A stretch of DNA of 64,000 nt from Bradyrhizobium lablabi (GTDB lineage Bacteria; Pseudomonadota; Alphaproteobacteria; Rhizobiales; Xanthobacteraceae). The stretch is from contig NZ_JAFCLN010000003.1 in NCBI RefSeq assembly GCF_018129385.1, positions 186,001 to 250,000 of the forward strand, in the 5' to 3' direction. Shown in pieces: positions 1 to 8,637 of this stretch (positions within the stretch are counted from its first letter, which is position 1; each line of letters starts with the position of its first letter). Below the pieces are notes generated by a model. It did no database searches, was not told where the DNA came from, and saw only the letters and a program-made list of their open reading frames with translations. The position numbers were made by a program, and so were the translations under genes.

Positions 1-233
1 GTGATCACTTCCTGCTCGGGAATGGAGATCACCTGCTCCATCATGTTCATCTTGCGCCCGACGCGGTCGAAATAGGGCACGATCAGATTGAGGCCCGGCG
101 AGAGCGTGCGGGTGTATTTGCCGAAACGTTCGATGGTCCAGTCATAGCCTTGCGGCACGGTCTTTACACCGGCGAACAGTGTGACGATGACGAGAAGTAC
201 CAGTGCAATCGCGAAAATGTCGAAACCGCTCAT
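1..233 (-). CDS. SPFH/stomatin-like membrane protein (N-terminal part, cut by window edge)
   Basis: Only the first 77 codons lie in the window; the gene continues beyond base 1. A single N-terminal membrane segment (about residues 4-22) is followed by VPQGYDWTIERFGKYTRTL and then PGLNLIVPYFDRV, the typical opening of the prohibitin/stomatin (SPFH) family, QmcA-like. These are membrane-anchored scaffolds that form large oligomers, often paired with a NfeD-type partner; the partner is not visible here. The ATG is preceded by a good GGAGGG ribosome site 4 bases away. A hairpin lies just upstream. The family call is firm; the cellular role is inferred. Confidence 0.85.
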   Translation of the reverse strand, partial: MSGFDIFAIALVLLVIVTLFAGVKTVPQGYDWTIERFGKYTRTLSPGLNLIVPYFDRVGRKMNMMEQVISIPEQEVI

Positions 234-245
234 AAACCCTCCAAG

Positions 246-267
246 GCGGGAAAGGGATTTTTCCCGC
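246..267 (-). promoter_or_regulatory. Hairpin in the 5' leader of the SPFH gene
   Basis: An 8-bp perfect inverted repeat (GCGGGAAA / TTTCCCGC, 6-base loop) sits 13 bases before the SPFH start codon and right next to its GGAGGG ribosome site. It has no U-tract, so it does not look like a terminator. It could mark the 5' leader or influence translation; function is unknown. Confidence 0.35.
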
Positions 268-460
268 ACCATGTCCCCGTCAGACATTGCGTAACGGATG
301 CCGTTTCTTTTGTCTGCCTAGCGCAGGGCCGGTTCAGCCGGCTGTTATTGCTTCTATAGGTATGGAAGCGTTTGCAAACCTGCCAGATGTACCTGCGCCA
401 GGCGGAAGACTTATTCCCGGCAATCTGCTTGCAGTGCGGCAAGTGCTGGATGCGAGCGCA

Positions 461-1498
461 TCAAATCCAGCCCTGAAGCTCGCGCAGCACGAGCTGGCGG
501 ATGACATCCATGCCGGCGTCGCTGTCGTTCAGGCAGGGGATCGCGGCAAACTGCTCGCCGCCATTGTGCCGGAAAATCTCGGCGTTCTCCTGCGCGATTT
601 CCTCCAGCGTCTCCAGGCAATCGGCGGAGAAGCCCGGCGTCACCACCGCGATGCGGCGGATGCCGTCTTTCGCAAGCTGCTCGATGGTCTTGTCGGTGTA
701 GGGCTGTAACCATTCGGCATTGCCGAAGCGCGACTGGAAGGTGAGCAGCAGTTTTGAGGCATCGAGCCCCAGCCGCTTGCGCAGGGCTTCCGTGGTGGCA
801 ACGCATTGCGCAAAATAAGGATCGCCCTTGTCGACATACGCTTTCGGCATGCCGTGGAAGGAGGCCACGATCAATTCGGGCTGAAACGGCAGCGTCGCCA
901 GATGCGCGTTGATGGAGACCGCGAGCGCCTCGATGTAATCGGGATCGTCGTAATAAGGCGGCGAGATCCGCAGCGTCGGCTGGGCACGCATGCCGGCCAG
1001 CGCGCGAAACGCCTCGTCGCAGACAGTGGCGGACGTGGCGGCGGAATATTGCGGATAGAGCGGCACCACCAGGATGCGATCGCAGCCCTGCGCGGCCAGC
1101 GCTTCCAGCCGCGAGCGGATCGACGGATTGCCGTAGCGCATCGCCCAATCGACCGCGACGTGATCGTGGTCGGCGATCGCTTCGGCCAGTTTTTCCGCCT
1201 GCGAGCGCGTGATGGTCTTCAGCGGGGACTCGTTCTTCTCGTTATTCCAGATCTTTGCGTAGTCCTTTGCCTTTCGGGCGGGGCGGATTCGCAAAATGAT
1301 GCCGTTGAGGATCAGCTTCCAGAGCAGGCCCTGGTCCTCGATCACGCGCGGGTCGGACAGGAATTCCTTCAGGTAGACTCGCACGCCCGCGGCGTCACAG
1401 GTATCGGGGGTGCCGAGATTGACCAGCAGCACGCCGACGCGCTGCGGCCCTGCTGCGACGGCCGCCTTGGAATTTTGATTGCGTACCGGGGTCATCAT
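461..1498 (-). CDS. hemH: Ferrochelatase
   Basis: 345 aa, the usual length of bacterial ferrochelatase, which inserts Fe2+ into protoporphyrin IX in the last step of haem synthesis. The opening VGVLLVNLGTPD (about residues 21-32), VVPLYPQYSAATSATVCDE (about 144-162), the signature SFHGMPKAYVDKGDPY with the catalytic His near residue 215, TFQSRFGNAEWLQPYTD (about 253-269) and DCLETLEEI with the conserved Glu (about 293-301) are all present. There is no C-terminal membrane extension. Two adjacent ATG codons exist at the start, so the protein may begin one residue later. It stands alone: 227 bases separate it from the SPFH gene, and the MAPEG gene diverges. Confidence 0.97.
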   Translation of the reverse strand: MMTPVRNQNSKAAVAAGPQRVGVLLVNLGTPDTCDAAGVRVYLKEFLSDPRVIEDQGLLWKLILNGIILRIRPARKAKDYAKIWNNEKNESPLKTITRSQAEKLAEAIADHDHVAVDWAMRYGNPSIRSRLEALAAQGCDRILVVPLYPQYSAATSATVCDEAFRALAGMRAQPTLRISPPYYDDPDYIEALAVSINAHLATLPFQPELIVASFHGMPKAYVDKGDPYFAQCVATTEALRKRLGLDASKLLLTFQSRFGNAEWLQPYTDKTIEQLAKDGIRRIAVVTPGFSADCLETLEEIAQENAEIFRHNGGEQFAAIPCLNDSDAGMDVIRQLVLRELQGWI

Positions 1499-1585
1499 GC
1501 GAGTGGCTTCGCGCCTCGGGCCATCCTTGTCAAGATAATGGCACCTTCGCTACCCTGCCCCCAATTGCCGCGCGTCGGGTGAATC

Positions 1586-1984
1586 ATGACGATTGCCGAT
1601 TTCTGCATTTTCGGGGCGGTTGCGCTCTATCTCCTGACCATCGTGCCGATCAAATGGATCGGGCACCGCAACTACGACAATTCCAAGCCGCGCGATCCCG
1701 CCTTCTATGGCGATCCCCTGCGGGCGCGCGCTCTCGCCGCCCATCAAAACGGCATCGAGACGTTTCCGTTCTTTGCCATAGCGGTCATCTTCGCCGAATT
1801 CCGCGGCGCGCCGCAGCACCTGATCAACGAACTCGCGGTGCTGTTCCTGATCGTGCGGATCGCCTATGTGCTGACCTATATCGGCAACCGCCCGCGGCTT
1901 CGCTCGATCCTCTGGAACATCGGCTTCACCATCAACATCGCGATCTTCTTCCTGCCGCTGTGGCGAGGCTGGCTGCCGGTCTAG
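1586..1984 (+). CDS. MAPEG family membrane protein
   Basis: 132 aa with four hydrophobic segments, the fold size of bacterial MAPEG proteins (membrane-associated eicosanoid/glutathione metabolism family). The family pattern is visible in RALAAHQNGIETFPFFA (about residues 48-64), where the conserved Asn and Glu sit at the start of the second helix, and in RIAYVLTYIGNRPRLRS near residues 92-108. Bacterial members are mostly uncharacterised and the substrate cannot be read from sequence. It diverges from hemH with only 87 bases between, so both promoters share that interval. Confidence 0.88.
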   Translation: MTIADFCIFGAVALYLLTIVPIKWIGHRNYDNSKPRDPAFYGDPLRARALAAHQNGIETFPFFAIAVIFAEFRGAPQHLINELAVLFLIVRIAYVLTYIGNRPRLRSILWNIGFTINIAIFFLPLWRGWLPV

Positions 1985-1986
1985 TC

Positions 1987-2090
1987 TAGAGCAGGATGAC
2001 TTTTCTTCGAATCGTCATCCCGCTCTATCTTTTTGTTTGAGCATGATCTTTCTCGGAAAACCGGTACCCACTTTTCCGGATCATGCTCTA
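1987..2090. repeat. Paired-hairpin dispersed repeat (GAGCATGATC type)
   Basis: Two consecutive palindromes: about 1988-2026 (AGCAGGATGAC ... GTCATCCCGCT) and 2039-2088 (GAGCATGATC ... GATCATGCTC, enclosing GGAAAACCGGTACCCACTTTTCC). The second reaches the stop codon of the RTX/VCBS gene, so it may also serve as a transcript end between the two convergent genes. From general knowledge this motif recurs many times in Bradyrhizobium and Rhodopseudomonas genomes. A degenerate half copy (TTTCCGGATCATGCC) occurs near 29780. Confidence 0.8.
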
Positions 2091-4424
2091 GGCGATGACG
2101 TGCCAGTTGTTCGGCACCGCGCCGAGCGCATGGGCGGTGGTTATCGCTCCGTCGTCCATTTCCCAGAGTTGGGTCACGCCATTGGTCGTGTTGCGCCAGA
2201 GAATGTCGGCGCTGGTGTCGCCGGTGTAGTCCGCGACATCAAGGGCGTCCCAGTTGGATGGAATGTTCCCGAGATTACGGGTACTCAGGATCGTGCCGTT
2301 GTTCATGTTCCAGACCGTGGTCACGCCGGTGCTGTCGTTGCGCCAGAGGAAGTCACTCCTGCCGTCGCCGTTGAAGTCGCCGATCCCCTCGATCTTGAAG
2401 TTTGAGGGAATGGCTCCGAGCGAATAGGCGTTCAGGATGGTGCCGTTGTCCATGGTCCAGATCTGGGTGACTCCGGTGCTGCTGTTGTGCCACACCAGGT
2501 CGGTCTTGAGGTCGGCATTAAAGTCGCCGGAGCCCTCGTACCGCCAGACCGCAGGCATCACGCCGAGATTTTGCGCGCCCAGGATGGTGCCGTTGTCCAT
2601 GTTCCAGATCTGAGTGATGCCGGTGCTGTCGTTGCGCCACAGGATGTCGCTGAGGCCATCGGCATTGAAATCGCCGGTGTCGAGGACTTTCCAGGCCAGC
2701 GGAACCACGCCGAGCGAATACGCGTTCACGACCGTGCCGTTGTCCATATTCCAGATCTGGGTGACGCCGGTGCTGTCGTTGCGCCAGAGCAGGTCATCCT
2801 TTCCATCGGCGTTGAAATCCCCGGTGCCGGCTATCGTCCAGTTGGTGGGAACGGTTCCCAAGGGACTGGTGCCAAGCAGAGTGCCTCCGGCCATGTGCCA
2901 GATTTGAGCCGTGCCGGCGTCGTTGCGCCAGAGAATGTCGCTGAAGCCGTCGGCGTTGAAGTCCTTGGGAGGCCCGATGAGCGCCGCAGTCGCAATCGTA
3001 CGGTTGCTGAACTGGAAGAACTCAGCCCCGGTGACCTTGTCGGTGCCGTCGTCGAAGCCGTTACTGGCGGCACCAAGCTTGTCGGTAACCGTAAAGGTCT
3101 TCGTGGGGGTATCGTAGCTGATGAGATAGTCGGACTGATTGGAGCTAAAATAGACCGTGTCGGTTCCACCACCGCCACCAAGCGTGTCGTTGCCGCCAAG
3201 ACCTACCAAAGAATCGTTGCCACCGCCGCCGCTGAACGAGTCGCGCAAATCGTCACCGATCATAAGGTCGTTGGCGCCGTCGCCGGTTGAAGTGCGCAGC
3301 AATTCCGTGACGCTGTAGCGTATCGAGCCATCGTTGCCAGCGTCGGCGATCGTACTCGACCGCACGCTTAGCACTTGTCCGTTGTTAAGCGCGACCAGTT
3401 CGTTCTCGATCACGGCGCTGGCATCCCAAAGCTCTGTTCCGGCGATCGCCGCTCCATTGGCCGTGAAGGCCTTCTGGTAGTCAAAATTGCCGGGACCCGA
3501 CCAGCCGACAACGATAAAGCCGTTGTCAAGCTGCGTCAGGGTCGGGTTGTACTGATCGCCGGCAATGGCATCGTTGACCATCACAAAGTTCGATCGCGGA
3601 CTCCCATCGCTGTTGAATATCTTCAGCATGATCTCGGTGCTGCCAGTTTTCCAGCCATCGGAGGTGTAGGCGACGGCAAAGCCGCCGTCGTCGAGAGCGA
3701 TCACCTGGATATCTGTTCCTGCACCGTCGATCAGGACAGAACGGGCATCCAGCGCCGTTCCCGATGCGCTGAAGCGCAGGAAGCGAACTTCCTGATTGCC
3801 GCCCCCGGCCGGCCCCTGCTGCCAGGCGACCACGAAATTACCGCCTGTCAGGCCTGCAACCGACGCGTAGTCCGCGCTAAACGTCGCACTTCCTTCGATG
3901 AAAATGGTATTGCCCACCAAACCGGCGCCATTGACGATCTGGGCGCGCAGATCAGTGTCGGTGCTGTAGACGCGTGTCCATGTCACGACGTAGTTGCCAT
4001 TGGCGAGCGCGGCGACATCGGCCGAACGGTCGGGAAAAGCGTCGCCTGTGATGATGATGTCAGTCCCGCTGGGCGAACCGGAAGTGTTGATGAGCCGTGC
4101 GTGAATATCGCCACCTGAATCCACGCTGGTGTCGGTGAACGCGAACACGACGCGGCCGTCCTTCAGAAGCGCACCTGCGGGATCGGTCTGAATATTGGTC
4201 GTGGTTGCGTTGAGGAGAAACTCGCTGCCGACCGGCGCCGAAGCGGTGTTGAAAACCCGCGCCCTGATATCGCCCGGCGCCATTCCGTCATTCCACGCCG
4301 CCGCCCATCCGCCATCCCCAAAGCCGACGGCAGCCACCGAGTTCTGGGCGCCGACCGTGGTGAGATTATTGACGAAGTTGCCGGTGACGACGGTGCTCCA
4401 GTTATATGTCGTCGTTATGGCCAC
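2088..4424 (-). CDS. RTX / VCBS (FG-GAP) repeat protein, probable type I secretion substrate
   Basis: About 778 aa from a GTG at 4422-4424, which I prefer over an upstream start because AGGGAGA lies seven bases before it and the product then begins with the RTX-style opening MAITTTYNW. No Sec signal peptide is present. The first ~380 residues are repetitive beta-rich sequence. About residues 390-420 carry glycine-rich GGGGNDSL / GLGGNDTL nonapeptides that bind calcium in RTX proteins. The C-terminal ~290 residues hold six repeats of about 49 residues, each with a DFNADGxxD loop and LWRNDSTGVTQIWNM, a calcium-binding propeller (FG-GAP/VCBS). No type I exporter genes lie nearby. Secretion is inferred. 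Confidence 0.85.
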   Translation of the reverse strand: MAITTTYNWSTVVTGNFVNNLTTVGAQNSVAAVGFGDGGWAAAWNDGMAPGDIRARVFNTASAPVGSEFLLNATTTNIQTDPAGALLKDGRVVFAFTDTSVDSGGDIHARLINTSGSPSGTDIIITGDAFPDRSADVAALANGNYVVTWTRVYSTDTDLRAQIVNGAGLVGNTIFIEGSATFSADYASVAGLTGGNFVVAWQQGPAGGGNQEVRFLRFSASGTALDARSVLIDGAGTDIQVIALDDGGFAVAYTSDGWKTGSTEIMLKIFNSDGSPRSNFVMVNDAIAGDQYNPTLTQLDNGFIVVGWSGPGNFDYQKAFTANGAAIAGTELWDASAVIENELVALNNGQVLSVRSSTIADAGNDGSIRYSVTELLRTSTGDGANDLMIGDDLRDSFSGGGGNDSLVGLGGNDTLGGGGGTDTVYFSSNQSDYLISYDTPTKTFTVTDKLGAASNGFDDGTDKVTGAEFFQFSNRTIATAALIGPPKDFNADGFSDILWRNDAGTAQIWHMAGGTLLGTSPLGTVPTNWTIAGTGDFNADGKDDLLWRNDSTGVTQIWNMDNGTVVNAYSLGVVPLAWKVLDTGDFNADGLSDILWRNDSTGITQIWNMDNGTILGAQNLGVMPAVWRYEGSGDFNADLKTDLVWHNSSTGVTQIWTMDNGTILNAYSLGAIPSNFKIEGIGDFNGDGRSDFLWRNDSTGVTTVWNMNNGTILSTRNLGNIPSNWDALDVADYTGDTSADILWRNTTNGVTQLWEMDDGAITTAHALGAVPNNWHVIA

Positions 4425-4606
4425 GATTCTTCTCCCTCTTGGAAAGGTTGTTTCTGATAATTGGAACAATTAGGTCGTGTATCCATAAAGCCGTTGGCGT
4501 GACGCGACTGAGGCTACGTCCATATCTGGACTTGTGTGCGCGCATGTCCCGTCTTGCTCCCGCGCGAGGCGGAGAAACGAAGCGACACAAAATCGAATGG
4601 CACATA

Positions 4607-5527
4607 CTACCTGACGAATGCAGCGGGCCCTGCGGCGTTGGATAGGTTGGGCCGAACGAACACAAAACGCGACGTTACTGGTACTTCCAGATCGTCTTGG
4701 CCGTCCTGGCCGATGAGAATGAGGCCCGCTCCGCCATTGGCCACCGTCAAGATGACCGGTTCACCCGCCCATGTCCTGATCGGCTCCATGGCGATCACGA
4801 GAAACTCACCGATTGGCTGGTCGAAATACTGAAGCCTTAGCTGCGGAGCGACTTCGGCAGGTGAGAGTCGAAGACCCAGCCGTTGTGCGTGCGCATAGAT
4901 GTCCCGCAGCGTTGCCGTTTCGCCCCGGAAGCCAAGTTCGGCCGGCGATACCGCAACAAGCTCGACCTCGGCTTTCTTGCCGCTGAGGGTGAAAGCGGGT
5001 CGTGCGAGGATCTCGTCAGCCGAGTTGCCCATGCTGCAGCCCACGGCAGCCATGGCGCTGCGGAGAGCGAACAAATCCGTGAAGGTCCCTATTGCAATCG
5101 TCTTCCACACCGGAATATCGGCGGCGGTCCTGACTGAAGTCCGCGGGCCGAGCGGCGGCGGAGCCGCCTTGAGCGCGAGGTGATTGCGCAGGACATCCTG
5201 CGCAGCGCATTGAGCCCTGGCCTCGTAAGCGGGTAGGAGGATAAACGCGCAATAGAGCAAGAGGCGAACAAGCGCATTGCCGCTATACCCGTCTGTCGAA
5301 CGATGTGGCTTAACGATGCTTCGCTGCGAAGAGGGGTAGTCGATCTCGCCCTGCGATATACCGATGTCCACCAGTTCGCTGTCACTCTGCCGAGAAAGTT
5401 GGCTTCGCAGTTTCTGGCGTCTACGCCACCTCAGAAATGCATCCCAATAGACTTCAAGAGGGCTATAGGCCTGCCGCTTTGCGGTTGCTGATCCAAGCTC
5501 AGTGGTTCTGTGGATTGAGCTCGCCAT
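4607..5527 (-). CDS. Chimeric protein: DUF1127-like N-terminus plus exported unknown domain
   Basis: 306 aa. Residues about 25-68 (AFLRWRRRQKLRSQLSRQSD, then SELVDIGISQGEID) match the short arginine-rich DUF1127 pattern normally found as free-standing 45-70 aa alphaproteobacterial proteins. A hydrophobic segment follows (about residues 84-102, VRLLLYCAFILLPAYEARAQ), like a signal or anchor, then a ~200-residue domain with two early cysteines and no family I can name. Chain topology is therefore unusual: about 80 basic residues would precede the export segment. There is no strong ribosome site at the first ATG. An unrecognised start inside, at the hydrophobic segment, is the main alternative. 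Confidence 0.6.
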   Translation of the reverse strand: MASSIHRTTELGSATAKRQAYSPLEVYWDAFLRWRRRQKLRSQLSRQSDSELVDIGISQGEIDYPSSQRSIVKPHRSTDGYSGNALVRLLLYCAFILLPAYEARAQCAAQDVLRNHLALKAAPPPLGPRTSVRTAADIPVWKTIAIGTFTDLFALRSAMAAVGCSMGNSADEILARPAFTLSGKKAEVELVAVSPAELGFRGETATLRDIYAHAQRLGLRLSPAEVAPQLRLQYFDQPIGEFLVIAMEPIRTWAGEPVILTVANGGAGLILIGQDGQDDLEVPVTSRFVFVRPNLSNAAGPAAFVR

Positions 5528-5730
5528 GGCACTTAAGGTCCGGCTTGGTATCTCCGGCCGCCATTTGGACCCGCGCCGCCGTGCGGCTCCCCATCCATTT
5601 TGGGGGGCTTACCAAATATTTTCGGTTCGGCTGCTTCCGGAGGCGCGGAGGGCAACTGGCACCTCGGGAATCAACTCACAGCAGTCCGGAGCCGACCGGA
5701 CGGCCCCACTCTAAGGGGGCATATGTTATC

Positions 5731-6819
5731 TCAAGGGTCGTTCGCGTAGCCGGGCGGCTGCAGTCCATTCAACAACGCCACGACGTCAGACTGCCGGTTG
5801 TAGCCCATTTTGCTCATTACAACTTTGACGTGCCAACGAACGGTATTCGTCGATGTGCCGCTTTCCGTCGCTATCGCCTTGACCGTCTGGCCGGCCGCCA
5901 AGCCTCGGGCGATGCGCGCCTCGGTGGGGGTTAAGTCAAAAAGGGATCGTATGAGGTCGACCGACGGAGCCTCCGGCCTGGTCACGGGTGTCAACATCAG
6001 CAGGGCGGCGCATCGGGAAAATGTGTCGCGCGCCGAACCGCGTATGGGCACGACATGCGCAATCATCGTGGAGCTGACATTGCGGACGGGAAAGGACCTT
6101 ACACTTGGGGTGTCATCCCGATCCGCCGTCGCGATGGCGTCGCGCAACAGCGCGTCGGCGCGCACGTCGCTTAGCGCGATACGATCATTCATCCGCCACA
6201 AGACCAAGCCGCTCAACGCTTCGATTAGCTGATTTGCAGCGAGGACTTTCCCACTTTCCGAGAGCACGAGCGCTGGAATGCCAAGCATAGCGAGCGCCTC
6301 GCTGGCGGCCCGTGCGCGCTCCAACTGCATGCGGGCCGCAACAAACGAGGCCCTGGCCAAATGAGAGTGCACCTCGTTGAGGCTTTCGAGCACGGCAGGC
6401 GGCGCCGATCCCTGATCGTATGCCCGTTCCAACGCGATCACCATGTCGTCGCCCGTCGGCAGCGCTATCGCGGTCGCCGAGGCCCACCCCATACCGCGGG
6501 GATACAGCATGTCCCTGTAGGCCGGATCATTGCGCATTTCTTCGGGCGTATAGAGAATACTGTCCGGAATGAAACCCGTCTGTTTCGCGCGCAGCAGCCG
6601 GTTGAAGCGTTCAGATCGCGTAATCCATCCGCTCTCCATCAATGGCCGCAAGTCGTTCCTTGCCTCCTGGCTCGAAGCGGACCACCGGATGACGTTTCCG
6701 TTCGAGATACACAACCAGCCGGATAGCGCGCCGTCGATATGCACCAGTTCCGCCAGGATCTCCGGCCAAAGCTCGGGTACAAAGGCGCATTCGTAAATCC
6801 GGTCGACGAGGCGGGACAT
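5731..6819 (-). CDS. LuxR-type (FixJ/NarL HTH) transcriptional regulator with unknown sensor domain
   Basis: 362 aa. The last ~65 residues form a LuxR-type helix-turn-helix: LTPTEARIARGLAAGQTVKA, then ATESGTSTNTVRWHVKVVMS. The N-terminal ~290 residues have no response-receiver aspartate pattern; the middle (about 175-220, RARAASEALAMLGIPALVLS) resembles a PAS-like fold seen in similar orphan regulators. AGAGGG precedes the ATG. A paralogue of the same architecture and length class is encoded at 54381-55514. The target and ligand are unknown. It lies 39 bases downstream of the NicO gene on the same strand, so read-through is possible. Confidence 0.85.
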   Translation of the reverse strand: MSRLVDRIYECAFVPELWPEILAELVHIDGALSGWLCISNGNVIRWSASSQEARNDLRPLMESGWITRSERFNRLLRAKQTGFIPDSILYTPEEMRNDPAYRDMLYPRGMGWASATAIALPTGDDMVIALERAYDQGSAPPAVLESLNEVHSHLARASFVAARMQLERARAASEALAMLGIPALVLSESGKVLAANQLIEALSGLVLWRMNDRIALSDVRADALLRDAIATADRDDTPSVRSFPVRNVSSTMIAHVVPIRGSARDTFSRCAALLMLTPVTRPEAPSVDLIRSLFDLTPTEARIARGLAAGQTVKAIATESGTSTNTVRWHVKVVMSKMGYNRQSDVVALLNGLQPPGYANDP

Positions 6820-6858
6820 CGCTTACCCTCTTGGCGCGCGGACGCAACGATCACCCAC

Positions 6859-8001
6859 TCAGAGACAGGTCACCCGTTCGGCGGCGAGATAGCCGAACAG
6901 CAGGCCGATTCCGAACAGCAGCACGAGGCCGGCGGCGCCGAACTCGATGCCGCGCATGATCAGCGCACCGCCGCCCTCGCTCGCGCTGCTCAGCCGGCGC
7001 GCGAGATCCTTGGCCGACACCGCGATCACCGCGATGGTCGCGACCGTGATGGCGGTGCCGAGCCCCATCACAAAGGTCGCGGCGATGCCGGCCCAGAACA
7101 GGCCCTGCGCCAGCGAGAACACCAGCACCAGGATCGCCCCCGAGCAGGGCCGCAAGCCCACCGCAAAGATGGCGCCGAGGCCGCGCTGCCAGCCGCCGGG
7201 ACCGGCAAGCTGGTCCGGCGTCGGCCCGTGGGAGTGGCCGCAATGCTCGTCGTGGACATGGCCGTTCCCATGATCGTGATGATCGTGGCCGTGATCATGG
7301 TGGTGGTGGTGATGATCATGGCCATGGCCGTGATCATGGGGATGAGCGTGGTCATGGTGATGACCGTGGTCATGGTGGTGACCGAGATCGTGAGGCGCCC
7401 CGGCAAGCGCGACCGCCGGCGCAGCGCGGGGAGCCTGAAGTGCGCGAATAAAGCCGCCGCCCTTGGTCCAGACCAGGCGCGCGCCAAAGGCGGCGATCAG
7501 CGCGTAGCTGGCGATCTCGATCGCCTTCTCCGCCCCGCACATGGTCTTTGCCGTCGCATTGAGCAGCCAGGCGCTGATGCCGACCAGTACCACCGCAACG
7601 AGGGCCTGCAACAGCGAGGAGGCAAAGGACAGCACGATGCCGCGCCGGGCCGTCTCCTGGTTGGCGACCAGATAGGAGGAGATCACCGCCTTGCCGTGGC
7701 CCGGCCCGGCGGCGTGGAATATCCCGTAGGCAAAGGAGATCGCGAGCAGCGTCCAGACCGCCGAGCCGTCGGATTTGGCGGCGCGGATGGTCGTGGACAT
7801 CTCGCGGTAGAATTCCGACTGTTTTGCCAAAATCCAGCCGACGATGCCGCCGACGGGTGGCTGGCTAGCTGCGCCCGGTCGCGGGCCGCCGAAAGGATTT
7901 TGTGCCAGCAGGGCATGCACGGCGCTGTCAAGCATCAGGACGGCAGCCGCCACGGCAAGGCAGACGGCAAAACTGCGCACCGCGCCTGACTGGACGCTCA
8001 C
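6859..8001 (-). CDS. NicO/RcnA-family nickel-cobalt exporter with His-rich loop
   Basis: 380 aa, about six membrane segments. Family motifs HAAGPGHGKAVISSYL (about residues 96-111) and GLRPCSGAILVLVFSLAQG (about 282-300) are clear. Between them lies an extreme His/Asp/Gly loop (about residues 208-262) typical of metal-efflux NicO proteins. These proteins export Ni2+/Co2+ in the RcnA branch; the metal here cannot be told from sequence. The GTG start overlaps the TGA of the DUF1007 gene (GTGA), so the two are translationally coupled. The DNA of the loop is a run of CATGATCATGG-like units that mimics a repeat array. Confidence 0.9.
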   Translation of the reverse strand: MSVQSGAVRSFAVCLAVAAAVLMLDSAVHALLAQNPFGGPRPGAASQPPVGGIVGWILAKQSEFYREMSTTIRAAKSDGSAVWTLLAISFAYGIFHAAGPGHGKAVISSYLVANQETARRGIVLSFASSLLQALVAVVLVGISAWLLNATAKTMCGAEKAIEIASYALIAAFGARLVWTKGGGFIRALQAPRAAPAVALAGAPHDLGHHHDHGHHHDHAHPHDHGHGHDHHHHHHDHGHDHHDHGNGHVHDEHCGHSHGPTPDQLAGPGGWQRGLGAIFAVGLRPCSGAILVLVFSLAQGLFWAGIAATFVMGLGTAITVATIAVIAVSAKDLARRLSSASEGGGALIMRGIEFGAAGLVLLFGIGLLFGYLAAERVTCL

Positions 8002-8636
8002 GGGCAGTCCACCGTGATCTTGTTGGCGAACATCGCGCCGTAGTTCGAGTTGTCGCCGTCCATGAAATTATTCTCGCTGAGCCGCTTGGCGTTGGCGGTG
8101 GCGTCATTCGGCCGCTCGAATTTCATCTGGCAGGCGGCGGGCGCCCCAACCAGCTTGATCGGGTCCTTGTCGGCGAAACTGAAGTCGATGAAATAGCTCG
8201 GGTCGAACACCTCAAGCGCCAGTTGCTTCGGCTTCGCCGGAGTCTTCAGCGGCAGCGTGAAATGCAGCGTCAGGGATGAATCCTTGTATTCGAGGTAATA
8301 GTCGACCGGCTCCTGAAACTTCTCCTTCTTGCCGTCTGCCTTGGCGAAGGTGAAGTAGGCGAATTCCTTGAGCGACTCAACATTGACCTGCGCCAGCGGC
8401 GCGAGCTGCTCGCGGCTGTACTCCCCCTTGGTCTTGGTCTCGATGCCTTGCAAGGCATAGGTCGTGAACATGTCGTCAAAGGTCCAGGCATGACGGACGC
8501 CGGTGATCGAGCCGTCGGCGGCATAGATCAGCTCGCTGTTGCCGGTGATCCAGACATGCGGATGCGCCTCTGCCTGCGGCACGCCAAGCGCCATCAGGCT
8601 GGACAGCGCGAAGAGTAGTTTCCTGATCGATATCAC
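7998..8636 (-). CDS. DUF1007 periplasmic protein, partner of the NicO exporter
   Basis: 212 aa from a GTG at 8634-8636, chosen because the product then starts directly with a signal peptide (ISIRKLLFALSSLMALGVPQ, cleavage after AEA). The mature start HPHVWITGNSEL is the hallmark of DUF1007, a family nearly always encoded beside NicO transporters. The GTG starts one base after the TAA of the upstream peptidase gene, and the TGA overlaps the NicO start. A periplasmic metal-handling role with the exporter is inferred from this linkage; the two early His residues are likely metal ligands. Confidence 0.88.
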   Translation of the reverse strand: MISIRKLLFALSSLMALGVPQAEAHPHVWITGNSELIYAADGSITGVRHAWTFDDMFTTYALQGIETKTKGEYSREQLAPLAQVNVESLKEFAYFTFAKADGKKEKFQEPVDYYLEYKDSSLTLHFTLPLKTPAKPKQLALEVFDPSYFIDFSFADKDPIKLVGAPAACQMKFERPNDATANAKRLSENNFMDGDNSNYGAMFANKITVDCP

Positions 8637-8637
8637 C

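Noticed and set aside
7255..7390. A run of short CATGATCATGG-like repeats that looks like a repeat array or CRISPR
   Set aside because: It is the coding DNA of the His-rich loop of the NicO protein; no regular spacers exist and the reading frame is intact.
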